From DATEPR01 sp036503065 (GTDB lineage: Bacteria; Actinomycetota; Actinomycetes; Mycobacteriales; Pseudonocardiaceae): 25,315 bases of DNA. The notes below the pieces were generated by a model. It was not told the DNA's origin. It worked only from the letters and a program-made list of their open reading frames with translations, and did no database searches. The stretch lies in NCBI GenBank assembly GCA_036503065.1, contig DASXXM010000059.1, forward strand, positions 1 through 25,315. Reading direction: 5' to 3'. The position numbers were made by a program, and so were the translations under genes. Shown here one piece after another: positions 9,955 to 17,735 of the stretch. Position 1 is the first letter of the stretch. The number at the start of each line of letters is the position of its first letter.

Positions 9955-11247
9955 CTACAACACCCTGGTGGCGTAGGGCATGATCTCGCCGTACCGCACC
10001 GACGTGACGCGGACCGGGTAGCCCGTCGAATATGCCTCGATCATCTGGCCGTTGCCGATGTAGAGCGTGACGTGGTGGATGCCGCTCTCCGCGCCGTTGG
10101 ACGTGTAGAACAGCATGTCGCCCGGCTGAATCTGGGATATCGGCACGTGCCGGCCCGCCGGGTACTGGTAGCCGGTGTAGTGCCCGAGCTGGATGCCGGC
10201 GCCCGCGAAGGCATAGACCATCAGCCCGGAGCAGTCGAAGCCGAACCGGCCGAAGGCCCACGTCGGTCCGCTCGCGCTGCCGCCGCCCCACGCATACATG
10301 ATGCCGAGCGCGGACAACGCCCGCCGGATCACGATCCCGACCGAACCCGGGGCGGCAACGGAGATGACCCCACCGCCGCCACCGCCACCGCCGCTGTGCC
10401 GGCCGCGGGTGGCGGCCGCTGCCGCCGCCGCGTCCGCGGCCTGCTTCTGGGCCAGCCAGTTCTGGTACTGCTGGCGCTGCGACTGGAGACCCGCGACGTC
10501 GGCCTGTGCCGCGCTGAGCTGCTGTTCCAGCGTGGCCTGGTTGGCCTGTAGCCGGACCGTTTGCGCGGCCTCACTGCCCGCGGCGGCCTGCGCGGCGGCG
10601 ATCGCGGTGTCAGCCGCTCGTTTCGCCGCCACCGCGGCGGCCTGCTTGGCCTGTGCCGCGTTCAGTGCGGCGCGGGCCACCGAGTCGGCATTGGCCTTCT
10701 CGATCCGGGCCTGCTGCATCTGGTCGAGGATGTTCAGCTCGGAACCGCTGATCTCGTTGAGCAGCAGCTGCCGTTCCAGCAGGTCCTTCGTGCTGGTCGC
10801 GGCGAAGTAGGCGGCAACGGAGCCGAGTTCGGCCCCCTGCTCGAAACTGCCGGCGGCGAAGCGGTCCACCTGGCCGCGCAGCTGGTCGATGGCCCTGCCG
10901 GCCGCGGTCGCCGCGATCTGCGCCCCGGCCGCGTTCTGCTGTGCCGCCGCGGCCGCGTCCTGCGCGGCCTGCAGGTCGACCAGGGCCTTGTTGGCGTCCT
11001 CCTGTTTGAGCTCCACCTCGTCCTGAAGGTGTTGCAGGTCCGCCTGGGCGGCGGTGAGCCGGCTGGTGAGCGCGCCGACCTGACCCGCCTTCGCGTTGGC
11101 CTGGGCCTGCGCCGCCCTGATGGCCGAGTCGCTCGGGTTGGGCGGCGGCGGTGGCGCTGCCGCGACCGGTCCCGCGACCAACAGGGGCAGCACCATGGCG
11201 ACCAGCACCGCGACCGCGGCCGACCGGTACGACGATCCAGCAGCCAC
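9955..11247 (-). CDS. secreted NlpC/P60 endopeptidase with coiled coil, RipA-like
   Basis: A 430-residue peptidoglycan D,L-endopeptidase. A signal peptide (helix at about 9-27, cleavage after AGPVAA) is followed by a proline run, a long Ala/Gln/Glu-rich coiled coil (about 40-280), a nine-glycine linker and a C-terminal NlpC/P60 domain. The catalytic Cys339 (FDCSG), His392 (IHHV) and Glu404 (MIEAY) are present. The 12-residue His-Glu spacing matches M. tuberculosis RipA from memory. GTG at 11247 is preferred over 11286 because GGAGG lies 8 nt before it. First gene of the envelope operon, it should cleave stem peptides at division, kept inactive by the coiled coil. Confidence 0.92.
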   Translation of the reverse strand: MAAGSSYRSAAVAVLVAMVLPLLVAGPVAAAPPPPPNPSDSAIRAAQAQANAKAGQVGALTSRLTAAQADLQHLQDEVELKQEDANKALVDLQAAQDAAAAAQQNAAGAQIAATAAGRAIDQLRGQVDRFAAGSFEQGAELGSVAAYFAATSTKDLLERQLLLNEISGSELNILDQMQQARIEKANADSVARAALNAAQAKQAAAVAAKRAADTAIAAAQAAAGSEAAQTVRLQANQATLEQQLSAAQADVAGLQSQRQQYQNWLAQKQAADAAAAAAATRGRHSGGGGGGGGVISVAAPGSVGIVIRRALSALGIMYAWGGGSASGPTWAFGRFGFDCSGLMVYAFAGAGIQLGHYTGYQYPAGRHVPISQIQPGDMLFYTSNGAESGIHHVTLYIGNGQMIEAYSTGYPVRVTSVRYGEIMPYATRVL

Positions 11248-11433
11248 GACCTTCACCTCCCGCTCTGCCCGCCCGTGGCGCTCCACCGATCGGCGCAGTG
11301 CGATCCGCTGAAGGATGGCATGTGGGCAGCCGGGCCCACTGTGCCACTTCTACCTCTGTTGTTGCCACACGTACCAGCGAAAACTCCCTCATCGTCAACC
11401 ACACGAGCACCAAATCTGACCGCAGAGTGATCG

Positions 11434-11454
11434 AATCGACTACCAATCGCTACC
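11434..11454 (-). promoter_or_regulatory. direct repeat upstream of ripA-like gene, possible response-regulator site
   Basis: On the minus strand GGTAGCGATT is followed at once by GGTAGTCGATT, a direct repeat with 10-nt periodicity about 190 nt before the ripA-like start. Ten-nucleotide direct repeats are the usual form of OmpR-family binding sites. ripA is a reported MtrA target in mycobacteria, but the sequence does not match an MtrA motif I could state with certainty. A weak TTGACG / TACGTG promoter (11398-11368, spacer 19) lies downstream of it. Confidence 0.25.
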
Positions 11455-11476
11455 AGTTCACCCGATTGTGCACAGT

Positions 11477-11508
11477 GCGGATCGACCCCACTCCCGGGGT
11501 CGATCCGC
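11477..11508. terminator. perfect 13-bp hairpin, likely terminator of the glyoxalase gene
   Basis: GCGGATCGACCCC (11477-11489), a 6-nt loop and an exact complement (11496-11508). It begins 10 nt past the glyoxalase stop on the minus strand and separates that gene from the ripA-like promoter region. There is no U-run, as is common for actinomycete terminators. Confidence 0.7.
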
Positions 11509-11518
11509 GACCGCCGGG

Positions 11519-11872
11519 TCACCCCGTCATGAACTCCAGCCGGTTACCGACCGCGTCCTCGGTGTGGAACCGCCGCACGCCCGGCACCTCGGCCGGATCG
11601 GCCCACCGCACCGGACAGCCCGCCGCCGTCAGCGCCTCGGCTACTTCGTCGACGTCGGCCACGAACGCGGGGTGCGCCTTGGCCGCCGGACGGAAGTCGG
11701 CATCGGCGCCGACATGTAGTTCGCCCGCGCCCGGCACCTGGAACCAGCACCCGCCACGCACCGCGAGCAGTGGTGGTTTCGGCAGTTCCGCCCAGCCGAG
11801 CACGCCGGTGTAGAACGCGCGCTGTTGATCTTCAGCACCCTTCGGACACATGACCTGCACGTGATGGATCAT
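11519..11872 (-). CDS. VOC / glyoxalase-bleomycin resistance superfamily protein
   Basis: A 117-residue single-domain vicinal-oxygen-chelate protein. It begins MIHHVQV, where a metal-ligand histidine is usual, has ELHVG in the middle and ends NRLEFM, with the C-terminal glutamate that is normally the last metal ligand. Likely a homodimer of paired beta-alpha-beta-beta-beta units. The substrate is unknown; a lyase, dioxygenase or drug-binding role cannot be separated. The ATG at 11872 has GGAGG 8 nt upstream, which decides it over the longer frame. It is transcribed away from aconitase and ends at a strong hairpin. Confidence 0.85.
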   Translation of the reverse strand: MIHHVQVMCPKGAEDQQRAFYTGVLGWAELPKPPLLAVRGGCWFQVPGAGELHVGADADFRPAAKAHPAFVADVDEVAEALTAAGCPVRWADPAEVPGVRRFHTEDAVGNRLEFMTG

Positions 11873-11896
11873 CGCGACCACCTCCGTCACCCAGTC

Positions 11897-11926
11897 TTGC
11901 GAGTTCTTACAGGACAAGCGTACTGT
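11897..11926 (+). promoter_or_regulatory. possible promoter of the aconitase gene
   Basis: TTGCGA (11897-11902), an 18-nt spacer and TACTGT (11921-11926) resemble a vegetative sigma promoter in the gap between the divergent glyoxalase and aconitase genes. An AAGCG direct repeat brackets the -10 region (AAGCG-TACTGTT-AAGCG), which could be an operator. Read by eye only. Confidence 0.3.
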
Positions 11927-12013
11927 TAAGCGCAAGGGGGCTGGCCGGCGCCGCCACGGCTGATGCGCGAGACTCGGCCCCGAACCGGACTGACCGACAC
12001 ACCGGAGTACGAC

Positions 12014-14767
12014 GTGACCTCAACGACGAGCAAGGACAGCTTCGGTGCCCGCGGCACGCTCAGCGTCGGCGACGCCTCCTACGAGGTGTTCCGGCTGGGC
12101 GCGGTCGACGGCGCGCAGCGCCTGCCCTACAGCCTGAAGATCCTGCTGGAGAACCTGCTGCGCACCGAGGACGGCGTGAACATCACCGCCGACCACGTGC
12201 GGGCGCTGGCCGGCTGGGATCCGGGCGCGCAGCCGTCGACCGAGATCCAGTTCACCCCCGGCCGGGTGGTCATGCAGGACTTCACCGGCGTGCCGTGCGT
12301 CGTGGACCTGGCCACCATGCGCGAGGCCGTTGCCGAACTGGGCGGTGACCCGGACAAGGTCAACCCGCTCGCGCCGGCCGAGTTGGTGATCGACCACTCG
12401 GTGATCGCGGACGTGTTCGGCCGGGCGGACGCGTTCGAGCGCAACGTCGACCTGGAGTACGAGCGCAACCGCGAGCGCTACCAGTTCCTGCGTTGGGGCC
12501 AGACCGCGTTCGACGAGTTCAAGGTCGTGCCGCCGGGCACCGGCATCGTGCACCAGGTCAACATCGAGCACCTGGCCCGCGTCGTGATGACCCGCAACGG
12601 CCAGGCATATCCGGACACGCTGGTCGGCACCGACAGCCACACCACCATGGTCAACGGCCTTGGGGTGCTGGGCTGGGGCGTCGGCGGTATCGAGGCCGAG
12701 GCCGCCATGCTCGGCCAGCCGGTGTCGATGCTCATCCCCCGGGTCGTCGGCTTCAAGCTGCACGGCGAACTGCCCGCCGGCGCCACCGCGACCGACCTGG
12801 TGCTGACCATCACCGAGATGCTGCGCAAGCACGGCGTGGTCGGCAAGTTCGTGGAGTTCTACGGCTCCGGCGTGTCGGCCGTGCCGCTGGCCAACCGGGC
12901 CACCATCGGCAACATGAGCCCGGAGTTCGGCTCGACGTGCGCGATCTTCCCGGTCGACGCGGAGACCATCGAGTACCTGAAGTTCACCGGCCGCGACGCC
13001 GACCAGGTAGCGCTCGTCGAGACCTACGCCAAAGAACAAGGACTCTGGCACGACCCGGCCGTCGAGCCGCACTTCTCGGAGACCCTGGAACTGGACCTGG
13101 CCGGCGTGGTCCCGTCCATCGCGGGCCCGAAGCGCCCGCAGGACAGGATCGCGCTGTCCGACGCGAAGCACGCCTTCCGCACCGTGCTGGGCAACTACGC
13201 CAAGGAGGACAAGGTCGACGAGGCCTCCCAGGAGTCCTTCCCGGCCAGCGACTCACCGGCCTATTCCGCGGCCAACGGCTCCGGCGGCCGCCCCAGCCGC
13301 CCGACGACGGTCACGCTCGATGGCAACACGTTCGAACTGGACCACGGCGCGGTCGCCATCGCCGCGATCACGTCCTGCACCAACACGTCCAACCCGACGG
13401 TGATGATCGGCGCCGCACTACTGGCCAAGAAGGCGGTGGAGCGCGGCCTGAACCGCAAGCCGTGGGTGAAGACCACGCTGGCGCCCGGGTCCAAAGTGGT
13501 CATGGACTACTACGAGCGGTCCGGTTTGCTGCCCTACCTGGAGAAACTCGGTTTCAACCTGGTCGGCTACGGCTGCACCACGTGCATCGGCAACTCCGGG
13601 CCGTTGCAGGACGAGATCTCGGCCGCCGTGAACGAGGCCGACCTCGCGGTGGTGTCGGTCCTGTCCGGCAACCGCAACTTCGAGGGCCGGATCAACCCCG
13701 ACGTGAAGATGAACTACCTGGCCAGCCCACCGCTGGTGGTCGCGTACGCGCTGGCAGGCTCGATGGACGTGGACATCACAACGGAACCGCTCGGCACGGA
13801 CACGGACGGCAAGCCGGTGTACCTGTCGGAGATCTGGCCCGCGCCACAGGAGATCCAGGACGTGATCGCGTCGGCGATCTCGTCGGACATGTTCAGCGCC
13901 GACTACGCGGACGTCTTCGCGGGCGACGACCGCTGGCGCGCGCTACCGACCCCCACCGGCCGAGTCTTCGAGTGGGACACCAAGTCGACGTACGTGCGCA
14001 AGCCCCCGTACTTCGAGAACATGGGCGCCAAACCGGACCCGGTCACCGACATCGAGGGCGCCCGAGCGCTGGCCGTACTCGGCGACTCGGTCACCACCGA
14101 CCACATCTCCCCAGCGGGCTCCATCAAGCAGGACTCCCCCGCCGGCAGGTACCTGACCGAACACGGCGTGGAACGCCGAGACTTCAACTCGTACGGTTCC
14201 CGACGCGGCAACCACGAGGTGATGATCCGCGGCACGTTCGCCAACATCCGGCTACGAAACCTGCTGCTCGACGATGTCCAGGGCGGCTTCACCCGCAACT
14301 TCCTGGCAGGCGGCGAACAAACGACCATCTACGACGCGTCGGTGGCCTATATCGAGGCAGGCGTGCCGCTGGTTGTGTTGGCGGGCAAGGAATACGGTTC
14401 CGGCTCGTCCCGAGACTGGGCCGCCAAGGGCACGTCACTGCTGGGCGTACGAGCGGTAATAGCCGAGTCGTTCGAACGAATCCACCGCTCGAACCTGATC
14501 GGTATGGGCGTTCTCCCGCTCCAGTTCCCCGACGGCGAGACCGCCACCAGCCTGGGCCTGACCGGCGAGGAAACCTTCGACATCAAGGGAATCACCGAAC
14601 TGAACAACGGTAAGACCCCCCACGCGGTCCGAGTCACCGCCACCGGCGGCGCCGGCGCCCCGGTCGAGTTCGACGCGGTGGTCCGAATCGACACCCCCGG
14701 CGAGGCCGACTACTACCGCGACGGCGGGATCATGCAGTACGTCCTACGCAAGATGCTCCGCGCCTGA
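12014..14767 (+). CDS. acnA: aconitate hydratase A
   Basis: A 917-residue aconitase of the AcnA/IRP1 type, interconverting citrate and isocitrate in the TCA cycle. The [4Fe-4S] ligands are Cys455 (ITSCTNTSNP) and Cys521/Cys524 (GYGCTTCIGNSGP). Their 66- and 3-residue spacing equals that of IRP1. The C-terminal swivel domain carries YGSGSSRDWAAKG with the active-site Ser/Arg. An actinobacterial insert of about 30 residues (near 400-440, containing ESFPASDSPA) precedes the cluster domain. GTG at 12014 is chosen over ATG 11963 because GGAG lies 6 nt before it and no ribosome site precedes the ATG. Divergence from the ripA-moxR operon repeats the mycobacterial gene order. Confidence 0.96.
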   Translation: MTSTTSKDSFGARGTLSVGDASYEVFRLGAVDGAQRLPYSLKILLENLLRTEDGVNITADHVRALAGWDPGAQPSTEIQFTPGRVVMQDFTGVPCVVDLATMREAVAELGGDPDKVNPLAPAELVIDHSVIADVFGRADAFERNVDLEYERNRERYQFLRWGQTAFDEFKVVPPGTGIVHQVNIEHLARVVMTRNGQAYPDTLVGTDSHTTMVNGLGVLGWGVGGIEAEAAMLGQPVSMLIPRVVGFKLHGELPAGATATDLVLTITEMLRKHGVVGKFVEFYGSGVSAVPLANRATIGNMSPEFGSTCAIFPVDAETIEYLKFTGRDADQVALVETYAKEQGLWHDPAVEPHFSETLELDLAGVVPSIAGPKRPQDRIALSDAKHAFRTVLGNYAKEDKVDEASQESFPASDSPAYSAANGSGGRPSRPTTVTLDGNTFELDHGAVAIAAITSCTNTSNPTVMIGAALLAKKAVERGLNRKPWVKTTLAPGSKVVMDYYERSGLLPYLEKLGFNLVGYGCTTCIGNSGPLQDEISAAVNEADLAVVSVLSGNRNFEGRINPDVKMNYLASPPLVVAYALAGSMDVDITTEPLGTDTDGKPVYLSEIWPAPQEIQDVIASAISSDMFSADYADVFAGDDRWRALPTPTGRVFEWDTKSTYVRKPPYFENMGAKPDPVTDIEGARALAVLGDSVTTDHISPAGSIKQDSPAGRYLTEHGVERRDFNSYGSRRGNHEVMIRGTFANIRLRNLLLDDVQGGFTRNFLAGGEQTTIYDASVAYIEAGVPLVVLAGKEYGSGSSRDWAAKGTSLLGVRAVIAESFERIHRSNLIGMGVLPLQFPDGETATSLGLTGEETFDIKGITELNNGKTPHAVRVTATGGAGAPVEFDAVVRIDTPGEADYYRDGGIMQYVLRKMLRA

Positions 14768-14783
14768 CTCTCGCACAAACAAA

Positions 14784-14813
14784 GATGGCCCGGGCTGATC
14801 AGCCCGGGCCATC
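14784..14813. terminator. perfect 13-bp hairpin after aconitase
   Basis: GATGGCCCGGGCT (14784-14796), a GATC tetraloop and an exact complement (14801-14813), 16 nt past the aconitase stop. The next gene, on the minus strand, ends at 14844, so the hairpin can serve both converging transcripts. Confidence 0.85.
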
Positions 14814-14843
14814 GGCGGTTGTCGCGTCGGTTACGTCTCATGA

Positions 14844-15119
14844 TCATCTCGTGAACACGGTGAGCACCGTGGTGATCAGAAGAGCGCTGACGCCGATCAG
14901 CGCGAGGAAAGCGGCTCCGGCCGAGCTGACCAACGGAGCGATCATCGCCATCATCCCGCGCAACATCTTGGCCAACACCACGATGATGGCCACCGCGACC
15001 AGAACCGCGATCACCAGGAACGAACTCGTGCCCTGTCCGGTAGGCGCGGCCGCGACGATCTGCGAGTGCGCCGGGGACCAGGTGCTCACCGGGAGTAGTT
15101 GTAGCATCAGCATGGTCAT
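14844..15119 (-). CDS. small membrane protein, two transmembrane helices, family not recognised
   Basis: A 91-residue protein with helices at about 33-52 and 58-87, joined by a short basic loop (KMLRG). The N-terminal 30 residues are moderately hydrophobic and polar-ended (PVSTWSPAHS). AGGAG 5 nt before the ATG at 15119 supports translation; a second ATG follows at 15113. The size and two-helix form recall VirB2/TrbC-like pilins and holin-like proteins, but nothing specific supports either. It diverges from the XRE-glycosyltransferase cassette across a region with several TTCAGT boxes, so the cassette regulator might control it. This is a real gene of unknown function. Confidence 0.7.
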   Translation of the reverse strand: MTMLMLQLLPVSTWSPAHSQIVAAAPTGQGTSSFLVIAVLVAVAIIVVLAKMLRGMMAMIAPLVSSAGAAFLALIGVSALLITTVLTVFTR

Positions 15120-15182
15120 GACAGCTCCTGACGTAGCGGTAGGACGCGGTAAGGGCTGTTGTGCAAGGCAGGCGCCCCTGGT

Positions 15183-15227
15183 TCACGGCCGGGGGCGTCC
15201 GCTCTGCGGCGGGAGTAGGTCGATCAC
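15183..15227 (-). CDS. possible 14-codon leader ORF before the small membrane protein
   Basis: GTG at 15227 is preceded by GGAGG (15236-15232) only 4 nt away and opens 14 codons (VIDLLPPQSGRPRP) ending in TGA. It lies between the ACTGAAATTTCAGT palindrome and the 91-aa gene. It could be a regulatory leader peptide or chance; three prolines near its end would slow ribosomes slightly. No homology is known to me. Confidence 0.3.
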   Translation of the reverse strand: MIDLLPPQSGRPRP

Positions 15228-15240
15228 TTCACCTCCAGAT

Positions 15241-15254
15241 ACTGAAATTTCAGT
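15241..15254. promoter_or_regulatory. palindrome ACTGAAATTTCAGT, possible XRE operator
   Basis: A perfect 14-bp palindrome made of ACTGAA, AT and TTCAGT: the same hexamers as the cassette operator at 15451 but in outward order with a 2-nt gap. It lies about 120 nt upstream of the 91-aa membrane-protein gene, where it could repress that gene. Confidence 0.4.
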
Positions 15255-15277
15255 GAATCTGCTGGTCGTCGACTGTC

Positions 15278-15295
15278 TTCAGAGTAAGCTTCAGT
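15278..15295. promoter_or_regulatory. tandem TTCAGA / TTCAGT half-sites
   Basis: Two direct half-sites, TTCAGA (15278-15283) and TTCAGT (15290-15295), 12 nt apart from start to start. They match the hexamer of the neighbouring palindrome and of the cassette operator, and fill out a run of boxes in the divergent region. Confidence 0.3.
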
Positions 15296-15450
15296 TGAGT
15301 CTGTAGGCAAGACTGTTTCGCGCCGTGGCAACATCTTGTCCTGGAATCCGACACCCATGGCCAGGCCGCTACAGTCTTGCTAGTTGCGTCGGGTTGCCGC
15401 AGCTCAATGACGGGTGGCGGCACCGACGGTCGTGCGGTATATTACGAGTG

Positions 15451-15468
15451 TTCAGTGACTTAACTGAA
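15451..15468. promoter_or_regulatory. operator-like TTCAGT-N6-ACTGAA before the XRE gene
   Basis: The inverted repeat TTCAGT (15451-15456), 6-nt spacer, ACTGAA (15463-15468) ends 25 nt before the GTG start of the XRE gene. A TATATT hexamer (15438-15443) lies just upstream and could be the -10 box, which would put the operator at the transcription start. The same element, with the same 6-nt spacer and the same distance to GTG, precedes the decayed copy at 18414. Autoregulation by the XRE protein is inferred. Confidence 0.55.
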
Positions 15469-15493
15469 GTTAACTTGAAGGGGCCACCACACC

Positions 15494-16666
15494 GTGGAGC
15501 CAGCTGAAGACCCACAGACCGCGCTGGCACGGCGCCTCAGGGGGCTGCGCAAGGAACGGGGGATCACGCAGGGGCAGCTTGCCGAGGCGCTGGGTCGTGG
15601 CAAGCAGCTGAGCAACGCGTTGATCTCGTCCTGGGAGAAGCTGAATGCCCCGGTGTCACCACCGGTACACCACCTGGAGGCCTATGCGCTCTTCTTCGCG
15701 ACGGAGCGATCCGTCCAACGTGGACTCCCGGATCCCACCGACCTCACCCCGGCCGAACGGGCCACCCGCGACCAACTGTTGGACGAACTCACCACACTGC
15801 GCGAAACCGTGACAACCGGTACGCCGACCACTGAGGCCGCGGTAACCGATCCGACCGAGGAGAGCCTGTGGCGTTTCCCGGTCGATCAGGACATCACGAT
15901 CGTCTGCGCGCCCCTGCCCGACACCGAACTCGTCGGGGCGTCGTACACCGACCCGGACGACCCCGACTACGTCCGGCTGTCCCGTTTCGCCGACCTGGAC
16001 GCCCTGATCGAACTGCACGGCTACGTCCGGGCTGTCAACCCGGAGAACAAGGTCAAGTACCGGACATCGAACGATATGCGGGGCAATGACTACACCGCGC
16101 ACCTGGTGCTGATCGGCGGTGTCGACTGGAACGAGGCAACGCGCGACATGTTCCGGCGGGTCCGGATCCCGGTGAGCCAGACAACCCGCGAGGACGCCGA
16201 CGACTACGGCGAGTTCGCAGTTCAGGAGAACGGGAAGAAGCGGTCGTTCAAGCCGACATTGGTGAAGGACGGCGAGCACCGGGTCTTGATGGAGGACGTG
16301 GCGCACCTCTACCACGGTCGCAACCCGTACAACAGGAAACGCACGGTGACGTTTCTCAATGGTATGTTCAGTCGAGGGACCTACGGAGTTGTGCGGGCGC
16401 TCACCGACGCCAGGTTCCGGGACCGGAACGAGGCGTACCTCCGAGAGCGTTTCGGCAGGTCCGATGCCTTCTCCATGTTGACTCGGGTGCCCATCGTGAA
16501 CGGCAGGGTGGTCACGCCCGACTGGACCGTTGCGAGCAACCGCCTACACGAGTGGCCGGGGGGTGGGAGTGCGGGAAGCCAGGAATCGGTCGGAAACGCC
16601 AATCCCGACATCCTCACTCAATCACCGAGGCTCGCATCTGGAACTGCTGCGATCAAACACGCTTGA
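15494..16666 (+). CDS. XRE-type HTH protein with large uncharacterised C-terminal region
   Basis: A 390-residue protein. Residues 10-70 form an XRE/Cro-type HTH (RGITQGQLAEALGRGKQLS, then ISSWEK). A Pro/Thr-rich linker (about 80-122) follows. Residues 125-225 are alternating strand/helix with ITIVCAP and HLVLIGGVDWN, like a Rossmannoid ligand-binding domain. Residues 235-355 hold conserved-looking blocks (RKRTVTFLNGMFSRGTYG, RFRDRNEAYLRERF, TPDWT, LHEWP). I recall similar proteins in many actinomycetes annotated only as HTH proteins; no function is known to me. The start is GTG with GAAGGGG about 10 nt upstream. The last 35 residues are low in similarity to the decayed copy. It probably senses a ligand and represses its own cassette. 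Confidence 0.85.
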   Translation: MEPAEDPQTALARRLRGLRKERGITQGQLAEALGRGKQLSNALISSWEKLNAPVSPPVHHLEAYALFFATERSVQRGLPDPTDLTPAERATRDQLLDELTTLRETVTTGTPTTEAAVTDPTEESLWRFPVDQDITIVCAPLPDTELVGASYTDPDDPDYVRLSRFADLDALIELHGYVRAVNPENKVKYRTSNDMRGNDYTAHLVLIGGVDWNEATRDMFRRVRIPVSQTTREDADDYGEFAVQENGKKRSFKPTLVKDGEHRVLMEDVAHLYHGRNPYNRKRTVTFLNGMFSRGTYGVVRALTDARFRDRNEAYLRERFGRSDAFSMLTRVPIVNGRVVTPDWTVASNRLHEWPGGGSAGSQESVGNANPDILTQSPRLASGTAAIKHA

Positions 16667-17735
16667 CCCACCCGGCGTGGCCGCCGTGGACGCGATCATC
16701 GTGCCCATCTCACACCCGGTCGGCAGCCTGCACACCGCCATCGCGCTCGCGATCGAACTGAAGTGCCCGTTGGTGGCGCTCTGCAGCCAACAGGCGTCGG
16801 CAGAGGAGGCCCTGCGACTCGTTCACGATACCGGCGCCGCACTGGTCGCCATCAATACCGAAGAAATGCCCGCCGAGCTGCTACCGCGGTTCGCCACATC
16901 GGAACTGCTGAGCGGCACCAGATTCGCCTATCCTCGGGACACCAGCACCAAACGCAATCTGGGGCTGTTACTTGCCAGCTTGCTGGGTTGGCGACGGATC
17001 GTCTTTCTGGACGACGATATCGTGGTGCCGACCCCCGGCGATCTCGGCCGCGCCGCATATCTGCTCGACCGCCATGCGGCGGTCGGACTGTCGATCGGAG
17101 ATTTCCCCGACAATTCCGTGGTCTGCCACGCGAACCGGGCGACCGGTGGCGATCAGGACACCTTCATCGGCGGCGGCGCACTTGTCGTTGACACCGCATC
17201 GAGACTGGCATTCTTCCCGGACATCTATAATGAAGACTGGTTCTTTCTACTGGATGACGAACGGCTTTGTTCGGCCACGATGATCGGCTCGGCCGAACAA
17301 TCCCCGTACGACCCTTATGCCAGTACGGATCGGGCCACGGCCGAAGAATTCGGCGACTGCCTCGCGGAGGGTGTGTTCCGGTTACTCGACCGAAAACTCG
17401 GTATCAGTGACGCGACGCTCGACCACTGGCGGGAATTTCTTGGTCTCCGGTCGACCTTCATCGACGAGTTGATCGATCGGATCCGACTGACGGACAAACC
17501 GGTCTACGAGAAGGACCGAATAGCCGCCGCGCTGACCGCCGCCCGTAACCGAAGTGGACAGATCGAACCAGCGCTCTGCGTCGCCTACCTGCAGGCATGG
17601 CTCGAGGACCGCGGCCTCTGGCGACGCCATGTCGCCGACCGACTCGATCAGTTCGGAGTACCCGGCGGCGCCAAGGTGAGCAAGGTCCTGTCCGGGCTCG
17701 GCTTGCTGGAATGCAGCTCCTTGACCATTACGTGA
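16569..17735 (+). CDS. GT-A-fold glycosyltransferase-like protein, cassette partner of the XRE gene
   Basis: About 388 residues. An N-terminal GT-A-like domain starts DAIIVPISHPVGSL, with LVALCS as the next strand. KRNLGLLLA leads into IVFLDDDIVV, where DDD (148-150) would bind the metal and sugar nucleotide. FIGGGALVVD (about 199-208) and YNEDWFFLLDD (220-230) fit acceptor and catalytic sites of family-2-like enzymes. The C-terminal 120 residues are helical. No signal peptide or membrane helix is seen, so it is cytoplasmic. The start is uncertain: GTG 16569 follows a G-run and overlaps the XRE gene by 98 nt; GTG 16677 would leave a 10-nt gap. Donor and acceptor are unknown. Confidence 0.8.
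   Translation: MREARNRSETPIPTSSLNHRGSHLELLRSNTLDPPGVAAVDAIIVPISHPVGSLHTAIALAIELKCPLVALCSQQASAEEALRLVHDTGAALVAINTEEMPAELLPRFATSELLSGTRFAYPRDTSTKRNLGLLLASLLGWRRIVFLDDDIVVPTPGDLGRAAYLLDRHAAVGLSIGDFPDNSVVCHANRATGGDQDTFIGGGALVVDTASRLAFFPDIYNEDWFFLLDDERLCSATMIGSAEQSPYDPYASTDRATAEEFGDCLAEGVFRLLDRKLGISDATLDHWREFLGLRSTFIDELIDRIRLTDKPVYEKDRIAAALTAARNRSGQIEPALCVAYLQAWLEDRGLWRRHVADRLDQFGVPGGAKVSKVLSGLGLLECSSLTIT

Noticed and set aside
11287..11476. Possible cyclic-di-AMP (ydaO-type) riboswitch before the cell-wall hydrolase
   Set aside because: Such switches precede similar genes in actinobacteria, but the conserved loops could not be found and the AT-rich repeats look like a promoter region instead. 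A covariance search with the Rfam model would settle it.
15307..15380. Perfect 10-bp inverted repeat (15307-15316 and 15371-15380) that might be transposon ends
   Set aside because: A 10-bp inverted pair within 100 bp is expected a few times by chance in a window this long. No transposase or target duplication is present.
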